A stretch of 13,781 bases of DNA from DATCJY01 sp036562565 (GCA_036562565.1 DATCJY010000015.1:1-13781), one strand, 5' to 3'. Positions 6,769 to 13,781 are shown, numbered from the stretch's first letter. Program-made: numbers and translations. Notes: generated by a model from the letters alone, not told the origin.

Positions 6769-8133
6769 ATGGATTTTTCCGATTTAGTAGCAGGACAACG
6801 GGAGTTTTTCAATAGCCAAAAATCCAAAGACCTTGCATTTCGCAAGCAGCAATTGCAGCAGCTTTTGTCTTTGCTTCAATCAAATGAAGACGCGATGTAC
6901 CAGGCCATCCATGCGGATTTCGGAAAATCCAAATTCGACACCTTCTCCACTGAATTAAGCTTTATTTATTCAGAAATCAATTATTTCATCAAGCACCTCC
7001 ATCGACTTGCGAAGCCTAAAAAAGTTATTACCAACCTACCAAACCTTTGGGGCAAGAGTAGAATATACCATGAACCCTATGGGGTTTGCCTCATTGTAGG
7101 AGCATGGAATTATCCTTATCAATTGACCTTGCTTCCAGCGATTGCAGCAATGACTGCGGGCAATACATGCATCATCAAACCAAGTGATTTGACACCCTCT
7201 ACAACAGCGCTTCTCCAATCATTGATTAACTCCCATTTTCCGAAGGACTATCTACATGTGGTAGACTTTGATGTGGAACAAACTACCCGTCTGCTACAAG
7301 AGCGATTTGACAAAATCTTCTTTACGGGGAGCACACGTGTGGGCAAGATTTATCACCAAGCAGCTGCGAAACACCTCACTCCCATTACGCTGGAATTAGG
7401 AGGTAAAAGCCCTGTATTCGTGACTGCCTCCGCGAACTTAAAAGTGGCAGCAAAACGGATTGTTTGGGGCAAATTTCTCAATGCGGGACAAACATGTATT
7501 GCACCCGATTACATCTATGTTCATCGTTCCGTAAAGGCAGAATTCATAAAACATTTGATAGATTATATCAAAGAATTTGAGTACGAAGAAGGAAGTGAAC
7601 ACTATACACAAATCATCACTGAGCAACACTTCGACCGATTGTGTTTCTTGATAAATCCTTCGAAAATCATCTATGGTGGGCGCACCAACCGCGACAAGCG
7701 CTATATAGAGCCAACCGTATTGGATGAAGTTGACTGGAATGACAAATGCATGCAGGAAGAAATATTCGGCCCTATCATGCCCATATTGGAATATACTGAC
7801 TTGGCTGAAGCATTCGATAGCGTGCGTGCACATGAAAAGCCTTTGGCGGCATATCTATTTAGCGATGACAAGCGTGAACACAAACTTTTCAATCATGAAA
7901 TATCGTTTGGAGGTGGTTGTATCAATGATACGCTCATGCACATCAGTAATAACCGATTGCCATTCGGTGGTATAGGGAACAGTGGAATGGGCAATTACCA
8001 CGGCAAGTTTGGTTTTGAGACTTTTTCACACGCTAAAGCAATATTACAGCGTGCAACTTGGGGAGAACCAAATATCAAATACCCACCCTATACAACATCC
8101 AAATTCCAATGGCTCAAAAGGCTATTGGGCTGA
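6769..8133 (+). CDS. Class 3 (fatty) aldehyde dehydrogenase
   Basis: NAD(P)+-dependent oxidation of medium- or long-chain aldehydes to carboxylic acids. The 454-residue length fits the short class-3 group rather than the roughly 490-residue classes 1 and 2. Catalytic residues are in place: the general-base Glu209 in ELGGKSP and the nucleophile Cys243 in NAGQTCIAPDY, the same positions as in mammalian ALDH3. Also seen are GAWNYPYQL (cofactor entry), KPSD, FTGSTRVGK (Rossmann glycine region), EEIFGPIMP and the late LPFGGIGNSGMGNYHGKFGF. The C-terminus is basic and hydrophobic (KFQWLKRLLG) and may touch the membrane. It is divergent from the SDR gene across 37 bases, which suggests shared control. 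It could clear lipid-derived aldehydes or finish fatty-alcohol oxidation; the exact substrate is inferred from the family. Confidence 0.95.
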   Translation: MDFSDLVAGQREFFNSQKSKDLAFRKQQLQQLLSLLQSNEDAMYQAIHADFGKSKFDTFSTELSFIYSEINYFIKHLHRLAKPKKVITNLPNLWGKSRIYHEPYGVCLIVGAWNYPYQLTLLPAIAAMTAGNTCIIKPSDLTPSTTALLQSLINSHFPKDYLHVVDFDVEQTTRLLQERFDKIFFTGSTRVGKIYHQAAAKHLTPITLELGGKSPVFVTASANLKVAAKRIVWGKFLNAGQTCIAPDYIYVHRSVKAEFIKHLIDYIKEFEYEEGSEHYTQIITEQHFDRLCFLINPSKIIYGGRTNRDKRYIEPTVLDEVDWNDKCMQEEIFGPIMPILEYTDLAEAFDSVRAHEKPLAAYLFSDDKREHKLFNHEISFGGGCINDTLMHISNNRLPFGGIGNSGMGNYHGKFGFETFSHAKAILQRATWGEPNIKYPPYTTSKFQWLKRLLG

Positions 8134-8165
8134 TGGGCAGTCGTTCATCCACCGGAAATAAGCGG

Positions 8166-8173
8166 TATATTTG
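8166..8173 (+). promoter_or_regulatory. Candidate Bacteroidota -7 box (TATATTTG)
   Basis: Exact match to TAnnTTTG, 23 bases before the ATG at 8197. No good -33 TTTG is visible at the usual spacing (GTTC at 8143-8146 is only a partial match). It suggests that the small downstream gene can be transcribed independently of the aldehyde dehydrogenase. Confidence 0.45.
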
Positions 8174-8196
8174 ATTGAACATAAAAATTTAATGTG

Positions 8197-8505
8197 ATGA
8201 GTGACCAAACTCCCAAAGTGTATTATGCCACAGTAACAGATGCCGTGAATCAATTGCGCAGCAAAGGCTATTCAATCGACTTCAACCTAAGCGAAAACTG
8301 CATTGTGTGCCATGCCGGCAAATACGAGCACGATCAATTTGAAATCGATGAAGTCTATCGCTATGATGGAGAAACCGACCCTGCAGATGAAGCCACTGTT
8401 TATGGCATCAGCTCACATGATGGTGTAAAAGGAATATTAGTAACCGGCAGCACAATTAATATGAGCTCCATGCAAGTCCGCATGCTTGAAAAGCTCCGAT
8501 ATTAA
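8197..8505 (+). CDS. Small conserved Bacteroidota protein, function unknown
   Basis: A 102-residue soluble protein with no signal peptide or membrane segment. It begins with a helix (TVTDAVNQLRSKGYSIDFNL), then a Cys pair spaced two apart (ENCIVCHAG), an acidic strand DQFEIDEVYRYDGETDP, and AVTV/ISSHDGVKGILV-like strands. From memory, proteins with the pattern FEIDEVYRFEG...YAISSKDGVKG are common in Bacteroidota and often labelled 'phosphoribosylpyrophosphate synthetase'. That label is not supported here: the protein is one third the size of PRPP synthetase and has no PRPP-binding loop. ATG at 8197 is chosen over GTG at 8194. It lies 63 bases after the aldehyde dehydrogenase and has its own TATATTTG box. 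A real gene is likely; its role is unknown. Confidence 0.85.
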   Translation: MSDQTPKVYYATVTDAVNQLRSKGYSIDFNLSENCIVCHAGKYEHDQFEIDEVYRYDGETDPADEATVYGISSHDGVKGILVTGSTINMSSMQVRMLEKLRY

Positions 8506-8537
8506 AATGGATTAGCAATCTCGAGTACACCAGCAAT

Positions 8538-8578
8538 AAAAAACCGACTTGAAAGAATTCAAGCCGGTTTCTATTTTA
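8538..8578. terminator. Bidirectional terminator between convergent genes
   Basis: A 13-bp stem with one A-C mismatch, AAACCGACTTGAA at 8541-8553 with TTCAAGCCGGTTT at 8558-8570, and a 4-base loop. Six A residues (8538-8543) give a U-tract on the minus strand; the plus-strand tail CTATTTTA is weaker. It separates the plus-strand small gene from the minus-strand lipoprotein gene. Confidence 0.8.
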
Positions 8579-8655
8579 TAACCAACCTCGAGGAAAATAA
8601 AACCTCGCAGCCAATGCGTCATTCCTGACGATTCACCGTTAAGCCGGGCAGGGTT

Positions 8656-9129
8656 CTATTTTACATTGTCTTTAAACAAATCCTTGAAGGATTCTCCCAA
8701 TTGATTCATATCGTGATTGAATTCATCCCGGAAGGATCTGCTTCTGCGTGCAACATCTTCATTGAAGTTTTTCATACCACTCTCAATTTCTGAAGTATGT
8801 GCAGCTAGTGCATCTCTTTCGCGCTTCAGTTCAGCACGCATATCTGCAATTCGCTGATCTATTTCTGCCTTGTTTTTAGCTTTCTCCGATTTGATTTCTA
8901 GGTCGCGAATATCATTCTCCATTTTCATGAGCTTATCTTCAGATGAACGTTTGAAGTCTACCCATTCTTTTTCGAATTCTCTTCGCAACTCTTCTGTTTG
9001 CTCTCTCACCTTCTCTTCAGTCTTTCTGAGTTGCTCCTCTTCTTTTGATACTTTCGGAGTGTTGTCGCAAGACATCATAAGAATAGAAAAAATGGTTAGG
9101 AATGATCCGATTTTGAATAACGTCTTCAT
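8656..9129 (-). CDS. Small coiled-coil lipoprotein, function unknown
   Basis: A 157-residue protein with a type II signal peptide: basic MKTLFK, hydrophobic IGSFLTIFSILMM and lipobox MMSC with Cys21. After a short linker (DNTPKVSKEEE) almost the whole mature protein is charged helix. Residues about 30-125 are rich in Glu, Lys and Arg with regular hydrophobics, as in a coiled coil. The tail FRDEFNHDMNQLGESFKDLF looks like an amphipathic helix. It is probably anchored in the periplasmic or outer-membrane leaflet and may act as a spacer or scaffold, but I recognise no named family. The terminator at 9292-9322 isolates it from sppA, so it should have its own promoter; no exact TAnnTTTG box was found in the 218-base gap. 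Confidence 0.88.
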   Translation of the reverse strand: MKTLFKIGSFLTIFSILMMSCDNTPKVSKEEEQLRKTEEKVREQTEELRREFEKEWVDFKRSSEDKLMKMENDIRDLEIKSEKAKNKAEIDQRIADMRAELKRERDALAAHTSEIESGMKNFNEDVARRSRSFRDEFNHDMNQLGESFKDLFKDNVK

Positions 9130-9291
9130 AGTCTAATGTTTTTAGGGTTAATTAAAATGAGTTGAAAGTTTTTTCAGTTCAGAGAGTAGTTGAACGAAAG
9201 GTTCAGGACTTCTATATTGAATGGTTCAAAGGACGGAAGACTCCAGAAAGTGTTTATTACAAATATTCCTCTAAGAATTATAGTATTTACA

Positions 9292-9322
9292 AAAACAAAA
9301 AAAGGCCGTCAAATTGACGGCC
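9292..9322 (-). terminator. Intrinsic terminator after sppA
   Basis: A 7-bp GC-rich stem, GGCCGTC at 9304-9310 with GACGGCC at 9316-9322, and loop AAATT. The A-rich run at 9292-9303 becomes a U-tract on the minus strand. It begins 26 bases past the sppA stop. Confidence 0.92.
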
Positions 9323-9347
9323 ATTAATATGTGAATGAATTATGTTC

Positions 9348-11138
9348 TTATTTAATTTCCATCATGAAAGGCAGACGCGCTTGCACTCCTTTCATCTTTA
9401 CCACTGATTTTATTTCCTTGTACTTCTTATAATCGTTTCCAAGTACTGAAATCAAAGCCTGTTCTTGCGTGCTGCCAGAAAGGCTTTCCATGAGCTTTGC
9501 AAATGGATCAATCATGGTTGGCAATTCAGTAATTGCATAATCTTCCAAACCGGCTTCTTTTGCGATGGCTTTCACGCAATCCTGCAAACCGCCCAATTCA
9601 TCAACCAAACCTAGATTTTTAGCATCTTCCCCGCTCCAAACGCGTCCTTGACCAATGCTATCTACTTGTGCTTTGGTCATATTGCGGCCCATTGCAACTC
9701 TTGTGATGAAGTCGTCATACACATTTGCAATCATGTTTTGCATCACATCATTTTCTTTCGCATCCATCGCCTTGCTGCTTGAAATCATATCCGCATGCTG
9801 ATTGGTTTCATATCGGTCAAATGTGATACCGAGCTTATTGTTCCAAAACTTCTCCAAGTTTGCTAAGATGCCGAATACACCTATGGAACCGGTAATAGTA
9901 TTTGGGTTGGCATAAATCTTATCGGCAGCACAACTGATATAATAACCTCCACTTGCTGCATAATCGCCCATGGATACATAGAATGGTTTACCACTCTCCT
10001 TGATTAGCTGAGTTTCTCTCCAAATCACATCACTGGCGAGTGCACTACCACCGGGTGAGTTGACACGAAGTACAATGGCTTTTACTTTCTCGTCTTCACG
10101 TGCTGACTTCAATGCAGCCGCAATACGGTCACTACCGATGGTTTCATCATCACCTTCTCCGCTCTCGATGCCACCTACGGCATAAATCACAGCAACTTTG
10201 TCTTTCTTCAAGGAAGGGGTTGTTTTCTTCACGTCAGACTTACTCATAGAATAATCTGCATATGAAATCAAATTCATCTTCTTGTCTTCAGCAGATTCTT
10301 CCAATCCTACTTTGGTTTTGAGAATCGCCATTACTTCATCGCGATACTTCTTACCATCAATCAGATTGGTGGCTTCCAAAGCCTTGCTGTCATAAGTTAT
10401 CAAAGAGTCTGCATATGCATTGAGAACATCGACCGGGATACCGCGCGATTCGCTAATGCGGTCGAGCATGATTCTCCAGATATCGTCCACATACGTTTTC
10501 ATCTGCGCTCTGTTTTCAGGCGACATCTTGTCGTACATATAGGGTTCCACAGCACTCTTGTAAGCATTGTTTGGTCCACGAAGAATTTGTGGTTCTATCT
10601 CCAGTTTGTTGAGCAAGTTTTTGAAGAACATCAGCTCCACATTCAAGCCTCTCCAGTCGAAGTCGCCTTCAGGATAGAGGTACACTTCATCGGCAACACT
10701 GGCTAGGAAATAGCTGCCATGCGAGTAACCTTCGGCATAGGAAACAATCCACTTGCCGCTGGATTTAAAGTCTTCCAAGGCTCTGCGCATATCCAACATC
10801 GAACTGGGAGCTGCAGTAAATCCGACAGGTTCAAGGAAAATACCTTTGATTCTATCATCGTTCTTTGCCTTCTCAATGTCTTTGATGAATTGGTTGAGGC
10901 CCATTTTACGTTCAGAAGAAAAATCGGAAAGATCGATTTTGACATTCTTATTGTTGCTGCGCTCCACCACTTCCTGATTCAATTGTAAGTGGAGAATAGA
11001 ACCATCCTTAACGGTAATGGATTTACTGTCTCCACTGCTCAAAGCAGAAGCAATAATCATAATGAAGACAAGCATTAATAAGCCCAGAGCCAAAAAGGTG
11101 CCTAACATTGAGGCTAAAAGTGATTTGAAGAAATTCAT
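9348..11138 (-). CDS. sppA: Signal peptide peptidase SppA (67K type)
   Basis: Membrane-anchored serine-lysine protease that degrades cleaved signal peptides and some membrane proteins, with its active site on the periplasmic side. The 596 residues match the long E. coli-like form with two tandem crotonase-like S49 domains. One N-terminal transmembrane helix spans about residues 8-32. The N-terminal domain supplies the general-base Lys194 in NAYKSAVEP (equivalent to E. coli Lys209). The C-terminal domain has LRVNSPGGSALASD (358-370) and the nucleophile Ser396 in DYAASGGYYISCAADKI. GSIGVFG and RVWSGEDAKNLGLVDELGG are also present. Both catalytic residues are intact. ATG at 11138 is preceded by a good Bacteroidota promoter, and a terminator follows the gene, so it is probably monocistronic. 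Confidence 0.97.
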   Translation of the reverse strand: MNFFKSLLASMLGTFLALGLLMLVFIMIIASALSSGDSKSITVKDGSILHLQLNQEVVERSNNKNVKIDLSDFSSERKMGLNQFIKDIEKAKNDDRIKGIFLEPVGFTAAPSSMLDMRRALEDFKSSGKWIVSYAEGYSHGSYFLASVADEVYLYPEGDFDWRGLNVELMFFKNLLNKLEIEPQILRGPNNAYKSAVEPYMYDKMSPENRAQMKTYVDDIWRIMLDRISESRGIPVDVLNAYADSLITYDSKALEATNLIDGKKYRDEVMAILKTKVGLEESAEDKKMNLISYADYSMSKSDVKKTTPSLKKDKVAVIYAVGGIESGEGDDETIGSDRIAAALKSAREDEKVKAIVLRVNSPGGSALASDVIWRETQLIKESGKPFYVSMGDYAASGGYYISCAADKIYANPNTITGSIGVFGILANLEKFWNNKLGITFDRYETNQHADMISSSKAMDAKENDVMQNMIANVYDDFITRVAMGRNMTKAQVDSIGQGRVWSGEDAKNLGLVDELGGLQDCVKAIAKEAGLEDYAITELPTMIDPFAKLMESLSGSTQEQALISVLGNDYKKYKEIKSVVKMKGVQARLPFMMEIK

Positions 11139-11169
11139 TATCTGTACTTCTTTTTTTGAATTATTTGGT

Positions 11170-11202
11170 CAAACTTAAGGGAGAGGTTTGGAACTATACA
11201 AC
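11170..11202 (-). promoter_or_regulatory. Bacteroidota-type promoter of sppA
   Basis: Read on the minus strand, GTTG at 11202-11199 (near -33 TTTG) is followed after 21 bases by TAAGTTTG at 11177-11170, an exact TAnnTTTG -7 box. This predicts a start near 11163 and a leader of about 25 bases. Confidence 0.65.
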
Positions 11203-11252
11203 TTCGTTACACTAGCGGTTTCAAAATCACATAGTTGGTAATTGAAGGATAC

Positions 11253-11278
11253 AAAAAGCCCCGCGCTACGCGCGGGGC
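11253..11278 (-). terminator. Intrinsic terminator after the persulfide dioxygenase gene
   Basis: A very GC-rich 9-bp stem, GCCCCGCGC at 11258-11266 with GCGCGGGGC at 11270-11278, and loop TAC. Five A residues at 11253-11257 form the U-tract on the minus strand. It begins about 22 bases past the stop of the upstream (11300) gene. Confidence 0.92.
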
Positions 11279-11299
11279 CTATCAATGAATTCAAACGGA

Positions 11300-12715
11300 T
11301 TAGCTGTTCATGGTTTTGGATTGGCAAACGAAATTGGTACGTGGCAAATCCGTCTTGCTAATGGCACCATATCCACCTTCAATCTCCGTGAAATTTCTGT
11401 AGCCTCGAGCTTGAAGGATACTTGCGGCAATCATGCTGCGATAGCCACCGGCACAATGCATAAAGAAGTGTTTCTGCGGATCAATGTCTTTCATCCAATC
11501 ATTGATGCTTGCCAAGGGGCGGTTGTAAGCATCTTCAATGTGCTCAGAAGCATACTCGGTTTCTTTTCTGACATCATAAACCAGACTTTTACCATGTTCA
11601 TACTGTTCTTTGAATTCAGCGGCAGTAATACGTTTAATGGTATCCACTTCTTTGCCGGCTGCTTTCCAAGCCTCAAATCCACCAGCCAAATGACCGAGTA
11701 CATTGTCAAAGCCTACACGGCTTAAACGCGTAATGGCTTCTTGCTCTTTGCCCACTTCTGTCACCAGCAAGATGGGTTGGTTCACGTCCACAATTAATGC
11801 TCCTACCCAAGGTGCGAAATCGCCATTGAGGCCAATATTGATGGATTGCGGAATGAAGCCTTTATGAAACTCTACGGGTGTTCTGGTATCAAGAATCAAC
11901 GCTCCTGAGGATTCGGCAGCAGCTTCAAACTGCGCAGGAGTTAATGCAGTCATCCCTTTATTCAACACGGTTTCAAAACTGCTATAGCCTTTTTTGTTCA
12001 TGGCCACATTCATGCCGAAATATCCCGGAGGAGGAAGCAAGCCGCTGGTGACTTCTCTGATGAAGCTTTCTTTATCCGGTTGGTTCAATGCATAATTCAC
12101 TTTTTTCTGATTACCCAATGTATCAACCGTTTCCTTCATCATGTTTTTACCACAAGCCGAACCGGCACCGTGTGCGGGATAGACAATCACATCGTCTGCC
12201 AAAGGCATGATTTTGTTCATGAGGCTTTCATAGAGCATACCTGCCAATTGCTCCTGCGTCATATTGGTTGCTTTCTGCGCCAAATCAGGACGGCCCACAT
12301 CACCAAGGAATAAGGTATCACCGCTGAAGATGGCGTGGTCTTTCCCGTTCTCATCTTTCAGTAAATAGGTGGTACTCTCCAAGGTATGACCGGGTGTGTG
12401 CAATGCGGTAATCGTGATTTCCCCGATTTTAAATACCTGACCATCTTCAGCGATAATCGCATCAAATTCCGGTTGAGCAGTAGGTCCATAGACGATGGGT
12501 GCTCCCGTGCTCTTGCTCAAATCAAGGTGACCGGAAACGAAGTCCGCATGGAAGTGCGTTTCGAAGATGTACTTAATCTTCACTCCATCGTTCTTTGCTC
12601 TGTCCAGATAGGGTTGTACTTCTCTGAGCGGGTCAATGATTGCTGCCTCTCCATTGGAAACAATGTAGTATGCACCTTGTGCAAGGCACCCGGTATAAAT
12701 CTGTTCAATTGTCAT
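11300..12715 (-). CDS. Metallo-beta-lactamase-fold persulfide dioxygenase fused to two rhodanese domains (CstB-like)
   Basis: Probable sulfur-detoxifying enzyme that oxidises persulfides and handles sulfane sulfur, cytoplasmic. The N-terminal MBL domain (about 1-245) has THFHADFVSGH with His54, His56 and Asp58, His110 in TPGH, Asp133 in SGDTLFLGDVGRPDL and His182 in AHGAGSACGK. His54, His56 (or its neighbour) and Asp133 form the non-heme iron site of persulfide dioxygenases such as ETHE1. A first rhodanese-like domain (about 258-355) keeps the fold motifs (LDTRTP, HLAGGFEAW) but has VTEVGKEQEA where the active-site Cys loop should be. A second rhodanese (about 363-460) has the catalytic loop HCAGGYRS with Cys421. 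This dioxygenase, pseudo-rhodanese, active-rhodanese order matches CstB of Staphylococcus aureus. It is flanked by its own candidate promoter and terminator. Confidence 0.93.
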   Translation of the reverse strand: MTIEQIYTGCLAQGAYYIVSNGEAAIIDPLREVQPYLDRAKNDGVKIKYIFETHFHADFVSGHLDLSKSTGAPIVYGPTAQPEFDAIIAEDGQVFKIGEITITALHTPGHTLESTTYLLKDENGKDHAIFSGDTLFLGDVGRPDLAQKATNMTQEQLAGMLYESLMNKIMPLADDVIVYPAHGAGSACGKNMMKETVDTLGNQKKVNYALNQPDKESFIREVTSGLLPPPGYFGMNVAMNKKGYSSFETVLNKGMTALTPAQFEAAAESSGALILDTRTPVEFHKGFIPQSINIGLNGDFAPWVGALIVDVNQPILLVTEVGKEQEAITRLSRVGFDNVLGHLAGGFEAWKAAGKEVDTIKRITAAEFKEQYEHGKSLVYDVRKETEYASEHIEDAYNRPLASINDWMKDIDPQKHFFMHCAGGYRSMIAASILQARGYRNFTEIEGGYGAISKTDLPRTNFVCQSKTMNS

Positions 12716-12759
12716 CTTAGTGATTGTTTTGCGGGATAATTCATGGCCGCAAAGCAGAG

Positions 12760-12767
12760 CAAAGTTA
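12760..12767 (-). promoter_or_regulatory. Candidate -7 box (TAACTTTG) for the persulfide dioxygenase gene
   Basis: Exact TAnnTTTG on the minus strand, 44 bases before the ATG at 12715. No convincing -33 TTTG is seen at normal spacing. Confidence 0.45.
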
Positions 12768-12806
12768 CCTTCTAAAGACCAATATACTCATGAGGAAAAT
12801 CAATTC

Positions 12807-13007
12807 CTATGAGGACGATTTTGCATTTCCTGAGTTCAAACCTTGAATAAAGGAGAACATATTGCTCAGGGCTTCATCTTTTTCGGCTAGTAATCTTAGC
12901 AACTTCTCGCGTTCAGACTTTAAAGATTGAATTTGACCTTCCAACTTCTTTATAATCAAAGCATCAACGGGCTCTAAATTCTCACTGTTAGGCGTGAAAT
13001 TAATCAT
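12807..13007 (-). CDS. Small coiled-coil protein, function unknown
   Basis: A 66-residue soluble protein. After a polar N-terminus (MINFTPNSENLEPVD) it contains one strongly amphipathic, charged helix, roughly residues 16-50, with Leu/Ile at heptad-like positions (KKLEGQIQSLKSEREKLLRL, then LAEKDEALSN). This suggests a dimeric coiled coil. The tail is short and Ser-rich. No HTH, signal peptide or membrane segment is visible. It lies 91 bases upstream of the persulfide dioxygenase gene on the same strand and is preceded by an exact TAATTTTG -7 box, which supports it being a real gene. No annotated family is recognised; the function is unknown. Confidence 0.65.
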   Translation of the reverse strand: MINFTPNSENLEPVDALIIKKLEGQIQSLKSEREKLLRLLAEKDEALSNMFSFIQGLNSGNAKSSS

Positions 13008-13056
13008 GATAGATAGTTTATTGAGTTTGCCGCTAATTTCTGTTCCAGCCCTCCAC

Positions 13057-13064
13057 CAAAATTA
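13057..13064 (-). promoter_or_regulatory. Candidate -7 box (TAATTTTG) for the 66-residue protein gene
   Basis: Exact TAnnTTTG on the minus strand, 49 bases before the ATG at 13007. No clear -33 element is seen. It lies downstream of the PorP/SprF stop, so it may allow independent transcription. Confidence 0.45.
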
Positions 13065-13086
13065 CATGATTTCTCGTAGATTTAAT

Positions 13087-13122
13087 ACTGAATAAATATC
13101 CGAAGTCCTAGGAATATTCAGT
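13087..13122 (-). terminator. Possible terminator or mRNA-end hairpin of the PorP/SprF gene
   Basis: A perfect 8-bp inverted repeat, ACTGAATA at 13087-13094 with TATTCAGT at 13115-13122, encloses a 20-base interior that can add a short TCC/GGA stem. It overlaps the stop codon (13118-13120). No U-tract follows on the minus strand (ATTAAATC instead), so intrinsic termination is uncertain. It could protect the 3' end or be a regulatory dyad. Confidence 0.4.
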
Positions 13123-13781
13123 GTTTGACACGCATGCGAGAACGTCCTATGGTTCCCAAATAGGCAATGGAAATTTCCGGACCACCCGGCAATTTTTGAA
13201 TGGTAGACATGCGTGACAATCGGATATCGTAACCGAACGAGAACATCGCTGTGCGCTTATACTGAAAACCGATAAACGGATGTAAAGCGTCTTTAACGCG
13301 GTAAAACATTCCTCCTCTGAGCACACTTGAAGTACGCATATTCGTATATCTGGAGTCATCACCAATGCGATAATCCAATGTTCCACCAAGGACGATTTCC
13401 ATTGCCCCCGCTTGGCGCTGCATCAGTACATCAATTTTTAAGTCTGTTTGACTTATGCGCTTTGAGATACCGAAATTCAGAGAATGACGCAAAGCATATT
13501 TGTCAGAGCTTTTGGCCAACATATACAGGTCTTGGCGAGTATGTCGCCCACCATATCCAGCATATACATCAAACGGTCCTTTGAATTTCCAATTGATTCC
13601 AATACCCAAATCAGCTGTCCCCTTAGTATGATTGACAAATCGTTCCTTGTTGTCAAGCGAAGGGTCATAGCTATAACCGTTGTACTGGCTATCCCATGCC
13701 AAACCATCGGCATCCACACTGCGCTGGGTATATCCCAAGATGATACCTGCCGATAGCAAGTTGTTATTGTCAATGACCATG
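13118..13781 (-). CDS. PorP/SprF-family outer-membrane protein (C-terminal part)
   Basis: Beta-barrel-like protein of the PorP/SprF family, associated with type IX secretion and gliding in Bacteroidota. About 220 residues are in the window and the gene continues past the right edge; the family is usually near 300-340 residues, so the signal peptide and first strands are missing. The in-frame ATG at 13780 is almost certainly internal. Family marks are the early LLSAGIILGYTQRSVD, a WDSQYNGYSYDPSL loop, the DLGIGINWKF strand, the LHPFIGFQYKRTAMFSFGYD strand pair and the closing GGPEISIAYLG. Alternating aromatic and small residues fit transmembrane strands. Paralogues are numerous in these genomes, so this copy need not be the T9SS core subunit; the missing neighbours would decide. 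Confidence 0.88.
   Translation of the reverse strand, partial: MVIDNNNLLSAGIILGYTQRSVDADGLAWDSQYNGYSYDPSLDNKERFVNHTKGTADLGIGINWKFKGPFDVYAGYGGRHTRQDLYMLAKSSDKYALRHSLNFGISKRISQTDLKIDVLMQRQAGAMEIVLGGTLDYRIGDDSRYTNMRTSSVLRGGMFYRVKDALHPFIGFQYKRTAMFSFGYDIRLSRMSTIQKLPGGPEISIAYLGTIGRSRMRVKH

Noticed and set aside
6732..6845. Upstream ATG at 6845 for the SDR gene, adding 38 residues
   Set aside because: The added sequence is not SDR-like, has no clear signal peptide and would overlap the start of the divergent aldehyde dehydrogenase; ATG at 6731 fits the family N-terminus.
8589..8607. CGAGG-N9-CCTCG inverted repeat after the lipoprotein gene
   Set aside because: Only 5 bp with no T-tract; the hairpin at 8541-8570 is the better terminator.
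11285..11725. Plus-strand ORF of 146 residues opposite the persulfide dioxygenase
   Set aside because: It lies over the catalytic rhodanese domain coded on the other strand and shows no recognisable domain.

Overview
The window looks like a chromosomal core segment of a member of the Bacteroidota, probably from the Chitinophagales/Sphingobacteriales/Saprospirales side. Four things point there: a PorP/SprF-family protein (type IX secretion/gliding type); the gene order sigma-54 activator, lptE, TPR-like protein, secG, groES, groEL; a Bacteroidota-style LptE lipoprotein; and several intergenic matches to the Bacteroidota -7 promoter box TAnnTTTG. I see no phage, IS, CRISPR, tRNA or rRNA sequence. 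No gene-free stretch exceeds 300 bases; the longest are 3563-3791 and 9130-9347.

Plus-strand block 71-5797. A PspF-like sigma-54 activator without a sensory domain overlaps or abuts lptE. An uncharacterised TTG-started protein with a TPR-like C-terminus and then secG follow at very short spacing, so these four genes look like one operon ending in a strong hairpin at 3588-3625. After it comes groES-groEL. Its upstream region holds a near-consensus sigma-54 promoter (TGGCAC-N6-TGC) preceded by three TGTCAG/CTGACA half-sites. This suggests that the chaperonin operon is controlled by sigma-54, possibly through the activator encoded 2.5 kb upstream. It is the most interesting hypothesis in the window. 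A structured ATTGAAA-type repeat lies between groES and groEL, and a bidirectional terminator follows groEL.

Middle block 5907-8505. An SDR oxidoreductase (minus strand) and a class-3 (fatty) aldehyde dehydrogenase (plus strand) diverge from a 37-base gap. They could carry out consecutive oxidations, alcohol to aldehyde to acid. A 102-residue orphan protein with its own TAnnTTTG box follows the dehydrogenase.

Minus-strand block 8656-13781. A small coiled-coil lipoprotein, the membrane protease SppA, a CstB-like persulfide dioxygenase/rhodanese fusion, a 66-residue coiled-coil protein and the C-terminal part of a PorP/SprF protein are each set apart by terminators or candidate promoters, so most look monocistronic. 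The region 9130-9347 contains the sppA terminator and a loose cluster of GTTCA/TGAAC motifs; I see nothing else in it.
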